Of a stretch of 64,000 bases of DNA, positions 48,935 through 62,622 are shown piece by piece (within the stretch, counting starts at the first letter, position 1; each line of letters starts with the position of its first letter). Below the pieces are notes generated by a model. That model was not told the origin of the DNA, searched no databases, and saw nothing but the letters and a program-made list of their open reading frames with translations. The stretch spans positions 2,356,001 to 2,420,000 of the forward strand of contig CAVNZM010000005.1 of the NCBI GenBank assembly GCA_963693365.1, in the 5' to 3' direction. A program made the translations under genes and the position numbers. The DNA comes from Amoebidium appalachense. Lineage: Eukaryota > Ichthyosporea.

Positions 48935-49984
48935 AAAGGGCATGTGGGAGACAGTGCATGTGGAAGCAGCCGATCCGCTGGTTGTGCATCACTTGCACAC
49001 CCCTTCGAAAACATACAGATGTTGACCTTCCCCCCCCCCCCCCCCCCCCCCAACCATGCTTCTCATCGTGTATGCGTACTTCGTACCGTGTTCCGCATCC
49101 AACCCCCCCCCCCCCCCCCTCCCCTCCCCTTCCTCCCCCTCTTCCTCGTGCAGGTGCTAGCGCCACTGCTCCCACCAGCCACACTTGCACAGAGCGTACT
49201 ACCAGTGGTTGTGGAGATGGCAAACGATGGGGTTGCCAACGTGCGGTTCAACGTGGCACGCACCCTTGAGATTCTGATCCCCCGGTTAGACAAGGGCCTA
49301 GTGCAGGGCGCTGTTGTGCCGGCACTGAGCCAGCTGCAACAAGACCAGGATAAGGACGTCAAGTACTTTGCGCAAAAAGCTCTGGCCGTCGCAGGTGTGT
49401 GGGTGTGGGCGTACCTGTGCGGATAATTTGGATGTGGGGAGGAGGGGGAGGGGGGGGGGGATGTGGGTTGTGGGTTGTGGAAGTTGGATGTGTGGGTGGG
49501 TTTAGGTGTAACAATAGGTGTGTGTATCGGGGTTGTGGAAATTGGAAGTGTGAGTGGGTGTAGGTGTGTGCGTGTTTTTGGATGTGTGGTTGGGTGGGTG
49601 TGCACGGGCGCACAAAGGTGGTGTGTGTGGATGTCTGTGTGGGTGCAAGGATGCAGTGGGTAAGGGGCATCGTCCTAATGTCCGCATCCCTATGCCCTCG
49701 GCTCCCGTACAGGCATGCACACTTGCACCCTGATTCGAGCTCTCAACTCCTGATCCCACACATTATCCTGCATCCTGTAAATGGGCCACCAAACCCCCCC
49801 CCCCCCCCCCCCCCCCCCTCCCCCTTCTTCTTAACCATTCGGGTGTGGTTTTGCTCCCTTGTTAGATTACTCGAGGCTCGAGTAGTGTGGATGGTCCCCC
49901 CCTCGTCCCCCCGTTTTCTCCGAACTTACCAGGATCACCTCTATATCTGTGATCGACTGACACTATTTCTCTGCAGCCGCATAA
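40152..49984 (+). CDS. PPP2R1A: Protein phosphatase 2A scaffold subunit A (PR65), HEAT-repeat protein
   Basis: The A subunit is the horseshoe scaffold that holds the PP2A catalytic and regulatory B subunits. I reconstructed 13 exons: 40152-40314, 41034-41185, 41938-42183, 43078-43158, 43689-43847, 44607-44721, 45354-45513, 45856-45956, 46672-46793, 47633-47720, 48268-48395, 49154-49394 and 49977-49984. They total 1,764 bases, giving 587 residues against 589 in human. All phases agree. The protein aligns end to end with human PR65: [15 protein letters not shown] at the start, [76 protein letters not shown] and [10 protein letters not shown] at the end. The last exon adds only three codons, counting the split one, before TAA. 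Symbol given for the family; alpha and beta isoforms are not distinguished. Confidence 0.96.
43361..43515 (+). repeat. Dispersed repeat with C-run then A-run tail, copy 2
   Basis: The copy starts gatgaaggattctgct, contains gttgtccattatgaatgtgt and gcgcattcaacc, and ends with about 16 C then A-rich sequence. Over the stretch from tgtgta to cattc it matches the 25471 copy at roughly three positions in four. It lies in PP2A intron 4. Confidence 0.65.
43521..43688 (+). repeat. Dispersed repeat, copy 3
   Basis: The segment gtctggaggatgggctctacc matches the head of the other copies. After a C-rich insertion, gttgccagttatgaatgtgt matches the middle, and a C-rich tail ends at the acceptor of PP2A exon 5. 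It follows copy 2 directly, so the tail and polypyrimidine tract coincide. Confidence 0.6.
46611..46671. repeat. (CA)n array ending at a splice acceptor
   Basis: About 30 CA units end in CACAG, which is the acceptor of PP2A exon 9. No separate pyrimidine tract is present. Confidence 0.9.
47076..47149. repeat. T-run joined to a 63-base poly(G) tract
   Basis: Eleven T are followed by 63 uninterrupted G in PP2A intron 9. It is the longest G tract in the window. A GT array follows at about 47199-47260. Confidence 0.95.
48558..48679. repeat. Compound T / C / T / G homopolymer tract
   Basis: A T-run, then a C-rich tract (48581-48616), 18 T (48617-48634) and about 45 G (48635-48679), all in PP2A intron 11. 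The C and G arms could pair with each other. Confidence 0.95.
49051..49119 (+). repeat. Dispersed repeat, copy 4 (3' part)
   Basis: The segment tctcatcgtgtatgcgtacttcg, then gcatccaacc into a C-run, matches the 3' half of the other copies. It lies in PP2A intron 11. Confidence 0.5.
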
Positions 49985-50118
49985 TTCCAACAAAACATCG
50001 ACGGCACAAACCACAGCCACCCAATCGTCATCAATTCGTGGCTGAGAAAGAAGAAGCAACACCCCACACCCAAAATGGGATTGTGGACTAACGAAGCTCA
50101 TGGGCAACGAAAGCTACA

Positions 50119-50163
<45 letters not shown>

Positions 50164-50720
50164 TCCTTACGATTATTTTTTCTTTCTTTTGTTTTTGTTT
50201 TGGTTGGCTTTGGGAACTTGGTTTTTACAGTTTTTTACTTCCATGTATGCACGAACACATGGGTCACATAATGCGTGCCAGCACATTCCATGGCAAAGTC
50301 TTTGCGAAAATTGATTATTGGTATATATGATGACCTTACATGTGTGAACGCGCGCACACATGATTTTTTACCGTGGTTGGTAATGCATTGCCGTAGAGAA
50401 TGGCCACACGCACTTGTACCCATTCAAACCCACCTACACACACTTTTACACATGTCCGGATCAACATGTACACAGCACATGCATGCACACGCACACACAC
50501 GTACACACGCGCGCGCGCACACACACACACACACATACACACACACAGACAGACAGACACACACACACCACGTCCAGTCTACAGCACCGTGGTGTACACC
50601 GAACCCACTCCCATATAGTTCTTTGTGGTGACTGATTGGTTGATTTAGGTGCCATGCACACTCACAACTACATATGTACAGATGTGAACCAATTTGTCCT
50701 ATGCGTTTTAAGCAACGATA

Positions 50721-50726
50721 AATAAA
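50721..50726 (+). terminator. Candidate poly(A) signal of the PP2A gene
   Basis: An AATAAA lies about 740 bases after the PP2A stop codon. No nearer canonical AATAAA was noticed. Confidence 0.3.
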
Positions 50727-50895
50727 TAGTTATTTGGCGGCTGAGTTATGCAGCCGCAAGTATATGATTTCGAGTCAATTGTGTTTGCATCTCAACTTGC
50801 AGCATGGAAGAAACCAAACGGAGGATCAAAGTGCTCCAATTGCTCCCCGTCATTTGCTGGCCGACAACCCCTCACTCCCCCCTCCCCCCCTCCGC

Positions 50896-51082
50896 GGGTG
50901 GTAACTGTTGGGCTCTGCTTATGATGAATACTATTTATGTGTGCCTGCACTGTGTTTTCGAATTCTTTAAAATTCATGAATGTATGCTTCGTACTCAGTT
51001 TAAAACACATTCTAATATTTCAAACCCCCCCCCCCCCCCTCTCCCCCCCCCAGGCTCCCCTTCTGACCTTTCCTCCGATTCC

Positions 51083-51128
<46 letters not shown>

Positions 51129-51135
51129 AAAAAAA
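50896..51135 (+). repeat. Dispersed repeat, copy 5, with C(n)A(n) tail
   Basis: The head ttgggctctgcttatgatgaatact, the middle ttcatgaatgtatgcttcgtactc and the end acacattctaat match the other copies. The tail has two C-runs, the second about 33 C joined to 17 A. Confidence 0.6.
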
Positions 51136-52597
51136 GGAAAGAAAAAAAGAGAAAAAAAAAAAGAAAAGAAAAGAAATTTAGAAAAAAAAAAAAAAAAAGA
51201 AGAAAAAAAAAAAACCACCACCACCACCACCACCAAAAAAAAAAAAAAGAACGAAAAAAACCGACTGCGCACACACAAAAAAGAGCTAATTAACACACAC
51301 CGTGGCACCTGTCACTACAATTAACACTCCTCTAACCCCACTGAGTCTCGTCAGCATACATATCTTCGGGACCTTGACAATACACATCTATCCTACTCAT
51401 CTAGCTATAGACCTCCCTGCCCACCCAGGCGAGCTCCTGATCACGAAGCTCATGCGCCGTACACACAATCGATTGTGTGCTTTGCTAAGTCTGCATGATT
51501 CTTTGCGTTGTAAGTGTCGTTTACGTAAATCATTGCTGTGTTAGCTCTCAGAAATGCCGCAACATAGTACTTGTGGCCACAGTGTGATCTACATCATGGG
51601 GTTGCCACCGTTACGGTGACGTGACATCAGTTGATCTATATATATGATCGTCGTAACTATGGTGACAATATATATGTAGCACCGTGACTTTGCCTGCAAT
51701 GCGTGCGCACACTTCTACTACCTTCCGAACAGTGGGCACACCTAGCCAAGCTTGCTAATTTTGGTTCGAATACAACCGCATGAACATGTCACTATACAAA
51801 GCTATATTATGAAGCCCGGGATAGTTGGCCGCATTGTTGTCCTTTTTAGCTGTATGAAATATTTTTGTAGTTTATAATGTACTGTAGATGTATAACGTAT
51901 TCAAATAGGGTCTGTCACAATGAACAGATAAAACGGGCTGCATCTCAGAATAGTAGTTGCCATCTATCTTGAAGGATTCTGTTTGCCGAGTCGAGCCAGC
52001 GCTAGCACGAGCATAAGTTTTTCATCATTGATCTTTATTGAACTGCTCATGGCGAAACAACATGCAGCCACTTGCTTGCGATCAAGCCAGTCCTGCTGTC
52101 TCATGATATACCTGCATTTCAGCTATCTGCAGTGCCACTCTAATTCGACTATTTACAAAGGCCACTTGCCAATGACTCGCTCCCGCCCCTCTTGGCTTAA
52201 CTCTGCCGGGGGCTATCCATCACTCATCATACTACTATATGCGTTAGCAGCATACACTGTGTGCACCTGTGATATGTCTATGTACCCGACTTCAAGTTTT
52301 TGTACCGGTTTAACATCATATGATCTACCCACAATTACAATATCTCTGAGGCTATCAAGTCGACTTTAAAAGTAAAACTCCATTCTGCTATTTTAACAGC
52401 TTAAAACTCCATTCTGCTATTTTAACAGCTAACAGCGGCAAGGAAAGCATGAGGTTCTGGCTTTGCTCACTCATATGTTTGTACTGCCTTTAAAAAATGC
52501 CCGCCGCAGATATTAAAAAGGTCATATTCTATTTTACAAGGCATGCATATATATATCCTTTTTTAAAAATACCCGCCTCAACATGTTGCTATATATC

Positions 52598-52795
52598 GGG
52601 ACCCATATTTGTCCATGCCTGCACCATGGCCTCCATGCTAAACGGGTGAGATGAGATGGGGTTTTCCGCATGCGACACAACGGGAACATAAGGGGCGGGA
52701 CCCATATTTGTCTATGCCTGCATCATGGCCTCCATGCTAAACGGGTGAGATGAGATGGGGTTTTCCGCATGCGACACAACGGGAACATAAGGGGC
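52598..52795. repeat. 99-bp tandem duplication across the stop codon of the zinc-finger gene
   Basis: Two 99-bp units (52598-52696 and 52697-52795) are almost identical. Two differences are visible: cca/cta and ccatgg/tcatgg. The unit length is 33 codons. On the minus strand the upstream unit carries TAG where the downstream unit reads TGG. Confidence 0.95.
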
Positions 52796-54433
52796 GTATT
52801 GGGCCTCATATGCGTATGTTCTGGTTGGGGTGGCCATCTCGCTCCCAACCACTATTGTCGAACTTGCGGTGGAGTCGACAGACCGTCGCTGCATTGGCCA
52901 CGTGTTTGTGTCGTTGTAGTGCTCGTAGGAATATGCCGGCTGCTCGTAGAAGCTTCCAGCATACGATGGGGCATAGTGTTGGGTGGGTGTGGGTGCCTCT
53001 GTGGGGGCCAGGGTGGGGCTTGGTGTGGTGGTGGTGTGGCGGGGAGACAGGGAGGCCACTGATGATGCGGGGCTGGGCTGGGAATGCAGCAGACACTGCA
53101 TGCAGTGGCACACGGGACCATGACCTTTGCAGCCCGGGGGGGAGGTCATCTGGGGGGGAGAAGGTGTGGATGAGTACTGATGTTGTAAGGTCTGGATGGC
53201 AGACTGTTGCACTTATAATTATTTGATGCACTGAAGTGTTTCATAGGCCAAAACTAATTGTGGCCGAGGCTGCTTATGCTCACGCAGACAACTTGCATCC
53301 AACTAGACAAGCATACAGCCCTTGTCTTTTGCCTCTGAGGATGCTAAGCAACATCTTTCGGCACACATACCTCTGCTGTGCGGGGGAGGCTCTCAAAATG
53401 CTGCATGGTATTGGGAAACGACGACCGCCTGTCGGGGCTGGGAGTGGGCATGCCAGTGTAGGTGGCGTCATCAAGGCGGGGGCTGCCGCCATCTTCTGGC
53501 TTGCGGTTGAACGTGAAGAGATGCGAAGGCCGTGACTTGCTGCAGGGGGAGGTATGGTCAGTTTAAATTTTGGGGTGACTGAAGCAGAATAAAAAAACTA
53601 AAGTCAACGGTAGGCACCATTGCCATCTTGCTAGGGTGCCTTTCCTGCTGTCCAAGAAAGAACACAACCTTAGAGCAAGATCTCCACATTAGCTTTGGCT
53701 TGGGTGCCACTACACGTTGCAGTTGTGATGGAAACCATAAAAGAATAGGCAGTAGAGGAACTAAGTACTTACTTATGAGCGCTCTCGAAGACGTAGCAGG
53801 CGTGGCAGATCCACACATTGGGGTCGGTGGCCAGCTTGCTGCGGTGACGGTTGTAGGGCCCCACCACGGCACAGTTGCCACACACACGCTCGGCACGCTT
53901 GGTCTGGTGGCAAACACGGGGTTAGCTGCGGCCTCAGAACTGTCTAGCCTCCATCTTCTGACCAATCGCTACCATCTATAGGCTTACAAACATGCATGTC
54001 ATCCTTTGAGCCACAAACAAGCAAGCCTGATTCTCCTTCCAGCCATGCAAACTGACAATGCAGACCCACACCCCCAGGCCCAAAACCTACCCGCATGTAC
54101 AGATGGGGAGGGCGCAGTCTTCCGTGGTTGTACTCGTACACACGGCACGTGTGGCAGCGCCAGCCCTCTGGTTGCAGTTTGCTGTACGCCCAGCAGCTGG
54201 ACCTGACGTGGTGAAAAAATGAGAACTCCTTGCAAGATCTTTTCAAACGATTATGTTCTTACAGCATGCCACCAGGATGCAAAGGGATCGGAGCATCATG
54301 GGCAACCACAACACAGCAGCCAGCACCCGTCACATACGAGTACTTACTTTGACGTGGAACAGTTCGAGCACACTCTATTCTTGGGCGCCGCCTTGCGGCC
54401 GCCGGGCTTCTTCATGATACGCAGATGCTCCAT
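52712..54433 (-). CDS. Protein with two GATA-like zinc fingers
   Basis: Five exons, 54433-54348, 54202-54091, 53903-53773, 53539-53371 and 53149-52712, join in phase to 936 bases, or 311 residues. Finger 1 uses C22, C25, C45 and C48 (CSNC...CHTCRVYEYNHGRLRP). Finger 2 uses C74, C77, C99 and C102 (CGNC...CHACYVFESAH). The spacing is C-x2-C-x19-C-x2-C and C-x2-C-x21-C-x2-C, slightly longer than the classical GATA C-x2-C-x17/18-C-x2-C. The segment after each second CxxC resembles GATA fingers (CNACGLYYKLHG). The N terminus is basic (KKPGGRKAAPKNR). The C-terminal half is Ser/Thr/Pro/Tyr-rich and holds a second Cys cluster, CKGHGPVCHCMQC. A nuclear DNA-binding role is inferred from the fingers. 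The stop codon lies inside a tandem duplication. Confidence 0.85.
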
Positions 54434-56610
54434 CGCGTCTTAACGTAACTGCTTCGTGTAACGGTTGCAAGTGCACTTTCGCGCCAAGTGAAGCAGTGAA
54501 TAATGGGCGTGGCGGAACGAGACGTAACACAAAACCCCTCTACCACTATCAAAAGCAAGTCCAAGGAATGTCCCTAGTAACGTAGCGACTTCACCAAAGC
54601 TGGCTCACAACTTGTGACCAGCTGACGGTGTGTTTGAGCTATGTGTGGAATTCAACCGGCACACCCGCAACTGTGGCGGCCGGCATGCCCAGGGCGACGG
54701 TTTTGACTGCACACGGCAGCCCAGCCCCGGCCAGGAAAGCGAGGGCGGGAATGGCGGAGGCGCGTTGATTGGCTATGATAGCACCCTATCGGTAGATAGA
54801 CGTTTCTGATTTGTGCACTAAAGATCTTTCCGGGTGCAGAGCGGCTTTGTTTTCATTGGTGCTCTGCACTAAACAACAGTTGATGCTTTCAATCGATATC
54901 GTGGGCGAGGAAGAAAGATGTAAGGTGTTGAAGAGCTCACGGTTATGTCGACCAAATGCGACATTAATTAATCATATCGCTGCTTATATGTAGTATATCC
55001 GGATGACCACTGACCGCATAAGACACAAAAATATGAGTGAAAGTGAGCCCCACGCCTCTTTCTTGGTCTAAATAGCTGGAATTTTTTAGTTGTGTATATC
55101 ACAGTGTACAAAGCAAATAACTACTGGCTATAAGATACTATCAATCGCGCGGGAGTCCAAATTTCCCGTCGTCGAGAGAATGGGAGCTTCCAGGCATGAC
55201 CACAGAAGCCGTTATTCCCAAAGTTGATCAACGAAATCTAGTTTACACCTGACAGCAAATGACCATGTAGATGTGTTTCATCCTTCTTCGAATTCGGTTT
55301 CTGGTAGCCGGGAAAGGTTACAACTTAGAATCAGTTTTCACTATGTATTTAGAAGTTGAGGGAGGCAGGTTTGCAAACGTTTGTTTGATGTAGTGGCGTT
55401 ACCAGAAGCACTCCGGAATGCCTCCTGAGGATCTCCCAAACCCCCTTCTGTAGTGTGAGGCATGGCGGACCTTTGGTAGTTCAAATCCAATGCAACTTTT
55501 GACTTGATTTTGCCTGATGAAGTTGCAAACGTTCCGTTACAGATCTGTACGATTGCACCTTGCCCTATCCGTAAAAAAGGCTGCAGTAAATGGTTACATT
55601 TCGGGTTTTTTCATATATAGGTAATGGACCAACTTTGAATTTCCCACTTACCTGGCCTGGGCAATGAAAATGATTACATTTTGAAAATTTTGACTTGTAG
55701 GTGGGTCATCAAGCCCCTCAGGAAAGATGTAGATATGGAGATCCGAGCAGTATTGCTCAGCCAATCATAATACGCATCGCCGACTTTCATGTTAGCCAAT
55801 CGGAAGTTCTCTAGTTCGAATGGTCATAATAGCCGAGATCGACAAAAGTTTATTATCAATCAGAAGTTCAGAAACACAGTGGCTCACAACCGTGCTGAGA
55901 ACCCAGGAACGTGTGTACGGCAGATAATAGATTTTGTCTTAAAGAAAAAGGAAAAGGTACATGGTAGCTACGAGTTATTGCATTATTGCCTACATACGGT
56001 TTACATTCACATATCATAACAGTATGATATGATAAAAACTTGAGCTCTCGAATCTCTAGATCTGAGGCTATTGGGCGAAAAGCGCCAATCAAAATCAAGG
56101 TCCATTGACAACCGATAAGATCCTCCGATTGGTGGCAATAAATCCTTGGAATCCGTGCGATTGGTTCCTGTCTTGTCGAGATTTAGCCCAAAAGTCAACA
56201 GTGTCTCATCACGTGTTCTTCGTACACATTGTACACGCATGTACCGTACACGTGATTTGACAAGTGAACAGAGCATGCGTGTGCGCCGCGTTCGCTCGGA
56301 GGGTGCGCCATAATTGTACATTCTGTGTCCTGTACGAACAATATGTGGCCTACCGGCGTGGGCCAAACTCGGAGGGGAACTCAAGCTCGCGAAATGCAAA
56401 TTGGCAACACTTGCCGCATACATCATCATGACTCCGATAGTAATGTGTGTGTGGGGACGGACGTACGGCCTGCCTAGTTGGGCAAAAACAATAATAATAG
56501 TGACATAGGTATCTGTCCATCGGTACCGTGTTTGTTTGATATTTATGACGATCATGCATGCAGAAGAACATTTGTGTGATCATCACAACGTGGATCCCTG
56601 TAGTATACAT
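54434..56610. other. Unique intergenic DNA upstream of the zinc-finger gene
   Basis: This stretch is unusually free of microsatellites. It has no recognised exon on either strand. CCAATC-type boxes occur near 54770 (reverse), 55759, 55795, 56083, 56118 and 56158. The first few hundred bases would be the promoter of the minus-strand zinc-finger gene. Confidence 0.5.
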
Positions 56611-56612
56611 TA

Positions 56613-56744
56613 GGGCGTGTTTGGCAGCCGAAAATAATCGTATTCGTGTCCTTTCGCGAAAAGACGAATAATCGTGTTCATAAAATTATTTGGTGGTATG
56701 CGTATTTAGGGGTAATGATACGATTATGGCGTACCAAACACGCC
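56613..56744. mobile_element. MITE-like element, 132 bp, TA target duplication
   Basis: The left end reads GGGCGTGTTTGG after a TA (56611-56612). The right end reads CCAAACACGCC before a TA (56745-56746), so the termini are inverted repeats of about 11 bases. The interior holds a partial palindrome around ttcgtgtcctttcgcgaaaa. TA duplications suggest the Tc1/mariner-type group, but no transposase is present. Confidence 0.65.
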
Positions 56745-56966
56745 TACAAAATATTTGACTCTTCGGTATATGCTATTTTTAGATCAGCGGGATTCGATTC
56801 CGGCTGTCGTCATCAATCGATTCCGGCGCAGCCAGCCGGAACTGAATGCCGTGACTAGTACTAATGATGATCAGAGTCCACCACGGTGCGCGCTTGTACC
56901 TCCTGCATTCGTCGTATTACTATTATTATTGTTGTTGTCGTTGTTATTTACATAATCGTCTTATTG

Positions 56967-57009
<43 letters not shown>

Positions 57010-57045
57010 GTATACTATATATCATATATATATATATATATGATA

Positions 57046-57106
<61 letters not shown>
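56967..57106. repeat. (TA)n microsatellite
   Basis: About 140 bases of nearly pure TA, with short ATG and GTATAC interruptions, are self-complementary throughout. Confidence 0.95.
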
Positions 57107-57110
<4 letters not shown>

Positions 57111-57544
57111 ATAATGTAAGTATGTATGATATACAGTAGACGTATATTTGTGTGTGCGCGTGTGTATGCGTGGCTGTGCACATACGTACAGTGTGTGCAT
57201 CCGTGATGCTGTTCAATGATAGACAGTCATATTGTACGTGTGCCAGACCCTGTACATTAGAAGTAATTGAGTAATCACCCCGCCTCCCCCCCCCCCCTTT
57301 CCCCACACCTTCCGGCAACCCGCCCTCCGTGTGACACTCGGGATCCACCCCCCCACCCCCCGGGCCCCTAGCTCCTCCTCTCAGCTCCCCCCCTCCCCCC
57401 CCCCCCCCCCCTGGGCCCCCCTCCCCCCCTTGCCTCCCCCCACCCTCCCCCCCCCCCCCCCCCGTCCCACCTCCGCCGCAGCTGCCCAAAACCTTATCAC
57501 CGCGCCGTGCCGCTCCATATTTAGAAGTGTGTACGTGTAGCTGA

Positions 57545-59223
<1,679 letters not shown>

Positions 59224-60440
59224 ACACACATGCACGACAAATGCCATCATGGTGGCACCACTCGGCACAACAGTTGTTGGATAGGTGTAGGGCCTCGGGC
59301 CGCCCGGTGCTTTCAGTACAGATTCTATAGAGAGCATACGCCAAGCAGCGGCACCAGTCAGATCCTGAGCAGCACGTGGGAAACATCCGAAACTCTCACA
59401 TTAATCTCAAGGCATGTCTATCGTTTCTGTATCCCAATGGCTTTTTTAGGTTCCGAATCGTGTAAAACGGAACACAAGGCTCCCCCCTAGATTCTCTGCT
59501 GCTGGCGTCAGACTCATGATCAGCGCCTGCCTGTCCGTGCCTGAGCGGCGGAGCTCCGAGCGCGTCCGTGCACGTGGGACCGCCACGGAGTACTACACTG
59601 AGTAGCCTACGCGCTTGCGTGCGCCGTGTTACACGCTGGGTGCGCGTGTGGATGTATACATGTACGTGGCGACTCAGGCTGACTCAGGCCTAGGCCTATT
59701 TGTAAAATTTCAGGCCTGTGCCGTTTGGCGGGTATGCATGCATGGGTGACTGTTTGGGCACAATCAGCTGCAGTGTCACTGAGTTGCATGAAGGCTAACC
59801 TGTTTGTGTGTGTGTGTTTGTGCACATGTATGCGTGGTGCGTGCAACTTGCAGTGTACATGACGTGCGCGTGCTTGTGATGTGTATGTGAACGTTCATGC
59901 GTTATGCCACTCTCACTGTGTGACTGTTTACAGGTGTTTGTGCGTGTGTGTGTGCGTGCCAAAAGCTTCAGACTCGTAAGGCGTGCCCCCGCCAGGGGGC
60001 ACGCAGAACCAAGAATTGGCTGGTATTATAAAATTATTTGGTAGGACTCTACACGTGTGGTCCCTTGCGAGTGCAAACATTATTGGCGGCCCAGCGCGGC
60101 ATTTTCTGCAGAGGCCTTTATAGTTTGCAAATGTGTTACCTGGAGTGCGGTATCGCCCGTTTTTATGAGGTCTTTATAGTATTAGTTATTAGTTACAACA
60201 TATGTATGATATGTACATACTCTGTGTGTTGCGGCGCTGGCTGCCGGCCGCCGCCGCCGGCTGTGCCAATCTGACATCAGCCGGAATCGAATCCAAAACG
60301 CCGCCCAGCGAAACGTTTCCGCTTCAACATCGGCACTCGATACGACAAAAGAATGCGAAATATCATATTTTGTACTATTTCATTGGTAGGCGGTCGACCA
60401 ATCCTGAATTAGAATGGCTTGAAGCGATGCGATTGGCTAA

Positions 60441-60502
60441 AAGTTATATCGTGTTTTCGAAAATCACCTCCGGAGGTGATTTTCGAAAACACGATATAAC
60501 TT
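60441..60502. repeat. Perfect 62-bp palindrome with no spacer
   Basis: Arms 60441-60471 and 60472-60502 are exact reverse complements (31 bp each) around the centre CTCC/GGAG. The left arm starts aagttatatcgtgttttcg. It sits about 20 bases before a MITE-type terminal repeat. Confidence 0.97.
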
Positions 60503-60522
60503 CGATGTCCCGATATAACTGC

Positions 60523-60539
60523 GCTGCCAAACACGCCCT
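60523..60539. mobile_element. Second copy of the MITE terminal repeat
   Basis: The 17 bases GCTGCCAAACACGCCCT are close to the reverse complement of the left end of the 56613 element, differing only inside the element. No matching partner end was found upstream within 60000-60440, so the element may be truncated or rearranged. Confidence 0.55.
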
Positions 60540-60778
60540 TATGATACGTACGTTGTAAGAATTCTCTTTAGGTCAGGCTGAGATCTGGCTGACGTAAACA
60601 CATCCATCATCATTCGCATTCACAGGTGTATGTGCAATCTGGCAGCCACCAGAACTTTCTTGTAGGAAACACTTTTGAAAGCCGTTCCCATGTATGTGAA
60701 ATAGTCCATCGATATCTCACAATAGCAGCAGTAGTGATTCGGTAGTCGACAACATATATGCACATAGCCACTAATACT

Positions 60779-60780
<2 letters not shown>

Positions 60781-60838
<58 letters not shown>
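60781..60838. repeat. 58-base poly(C) tract followed by (CAC)n
   Basis: Fifty-eight C are followed by CAC trinucleotide repeats and a CA array to about 60911. It is one of the two longest homopolymers in the window. Confidence 0.95.
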
Positions 60839-60989
60839 ACCACCACCACCACCACCACCACCGCCACCACCGCCACCACCACACACACACATGTACACAC
60901 ACACACACACAATAATTACTATTTGAAAAAGAGAAGAAGGAACAGACTGGCAAGCAGTAGATCAGAAATGTGTACGGCACACTGTGTGG

Positions 60990-60991
60990 CA

Positions 60992-61026
<35 letters not shown>

Positions 61027-61098
61027 CGTGTGCGTGCGTGTACACATGAATGTGTGCGCTCGTGTCTTTGCGTGTGCCTGCTAGTGCATATGCGTGTT

Positions 61099-61129
<31 letters not shown>

Positions 61130-61253
61130 GCGTGTGCGTGTGCGTGTGCGTGTGTTCGTGTGCGTTTCACTGATTGTGTGCATGATTGTGTGTGTGTTTG
61201 TGTGCGGTGTGTGTCGTGTGTGTGCGTGTGCGTGTGTGCGTGTGGTGTACATT

Positions 61254-61284
<31 letters not shown>

Positions 61285-61316
61285 GTGTGTGTGTATGTGT
61301 GTAGATGTGTGTGTGT

Positions 61317-61391
<75 letters not shown>

Positions 61392-61621
61392 CGTGTGTGT
61401 TTTGTGCCACACAACTTTAAGTGTGTGTGAAAGAGTTGGAGCGAGAACTCGATCCACCGAAGGAATAAGATGTTGAAATCCAGCACACAAAACAATTTGG
61501 GGATCAAGGTATAACCCATGGGAGCTAATATGATATGAGTGTCACAGAGCATGAGAGAGGGAGATAGAAAGAGCGAAACACACACACACACACACACAAA
61601 CACGTCACACACACACACACG

Positions 61622-61680
<59 letters not shown>

Positions 61681-61705
61681 GTCACACACGCACACACGCA
61701 CACAT

Positions 61706-61739
<34 letters not shown>

Positions 61740-61766
61740 CGTCACACACGCGCACACACACACATA

Positions 61767-61807
<41 letters not shown>

Positions 61808-61814
61808 CCAGAGG

Positions 61815-61865
<51 letters not shown>

Positions 61866-61930
61866 CCCCCCTCTCTCCGGATTTCCCCCCCCCCCCCCCC
61901 CCCCCCCCTCTCTCTCTCTCTCTCTCTGGC
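60990..61930. repeat. (GT)n, (CA)n and (CT)n microsatellites
   Basis: GT-rich arrays (60990-61400) are followed by a short unique stretch (61403-61575), CA arrays (61576-61765) and CT arrays (61766-61926). No coding signal was seen. Confidence 0.9.
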
Positions 61931-62539
61931 AGCCACGTAACACAACACTCCCCCCCACCCACCCCAAAATGCAAAAACACCGCCACACCATACTTAGAAA
62001 GAAAGGCACATCACCACCAAAACCAAAAACCCACACACACATCCCCCCCCACACCCACCCGGCCAGCCTGCCCGGACTGCCGGCATACACACAGACCCAC
62101 AGTGCCCTGCAAACCACACCTTTTGACCCTCTTTTAGTTCACAATAGCACGGCCACAAAGACTGTACAACAACATATACTGTTAGGAAGCAACCCCCCAC
62201 CACCACCATCACCCCACCACATCATACACCCCTACCCCCCGTAAACAGAACACACAACACACCGGACTTTCCACTACTGTACATCGACCAATGAGAGCCC
62301 GTGGTTAACGTCTATTCATTAATTTCTTAGGATTTGCAATTGATTGAGAGGGAGGACTGGTGCCTCCTGCCAGCGTGGCTGGGGTAGTAACCCTGGGCAA
62401 AGTGTATCATAGCTTATAGTTAGATATTTGAATGATGGTTTAGCTTAGCTGAAAACATAGCTAACACCCTAACTAGTGTGCTGTCGGTGCTGTGTGGTAG
62501 ACGGTAGTTTCCCTAGAGGCCCTGCAAAACAAAACTTTG

Positions 62540-62542
<3 letters not shown>

Positions 62543-62621
<79 letters not shown>
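62543..62621. repeat. (CA)n array ending in a candidate acceptor
   Basis: About 39 CA units end in CACAG directly before the Gln/Pro repeat frame. The arrangement matches that at PP2A exon 9. Confidence 0.9.

Positions 62622-62622
<1 letters not shown>

Larger units (their letters stand above)
49985..52597. other. PP2A 3' flank and unique intergenic DNA
   Basis: A run of about 42 T lies near 50120-50162, followed by CA-rich DNA around 50490-50570, a dispersed repeat copy at 50896-51135 and A-rich DNA to about 51260. From 51300 to 52597 it is unique with no recognised exon. A direct repeat aaaactccattctgctattttaacagct occurs twice near 52374-52430. Confidence 0.5.
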
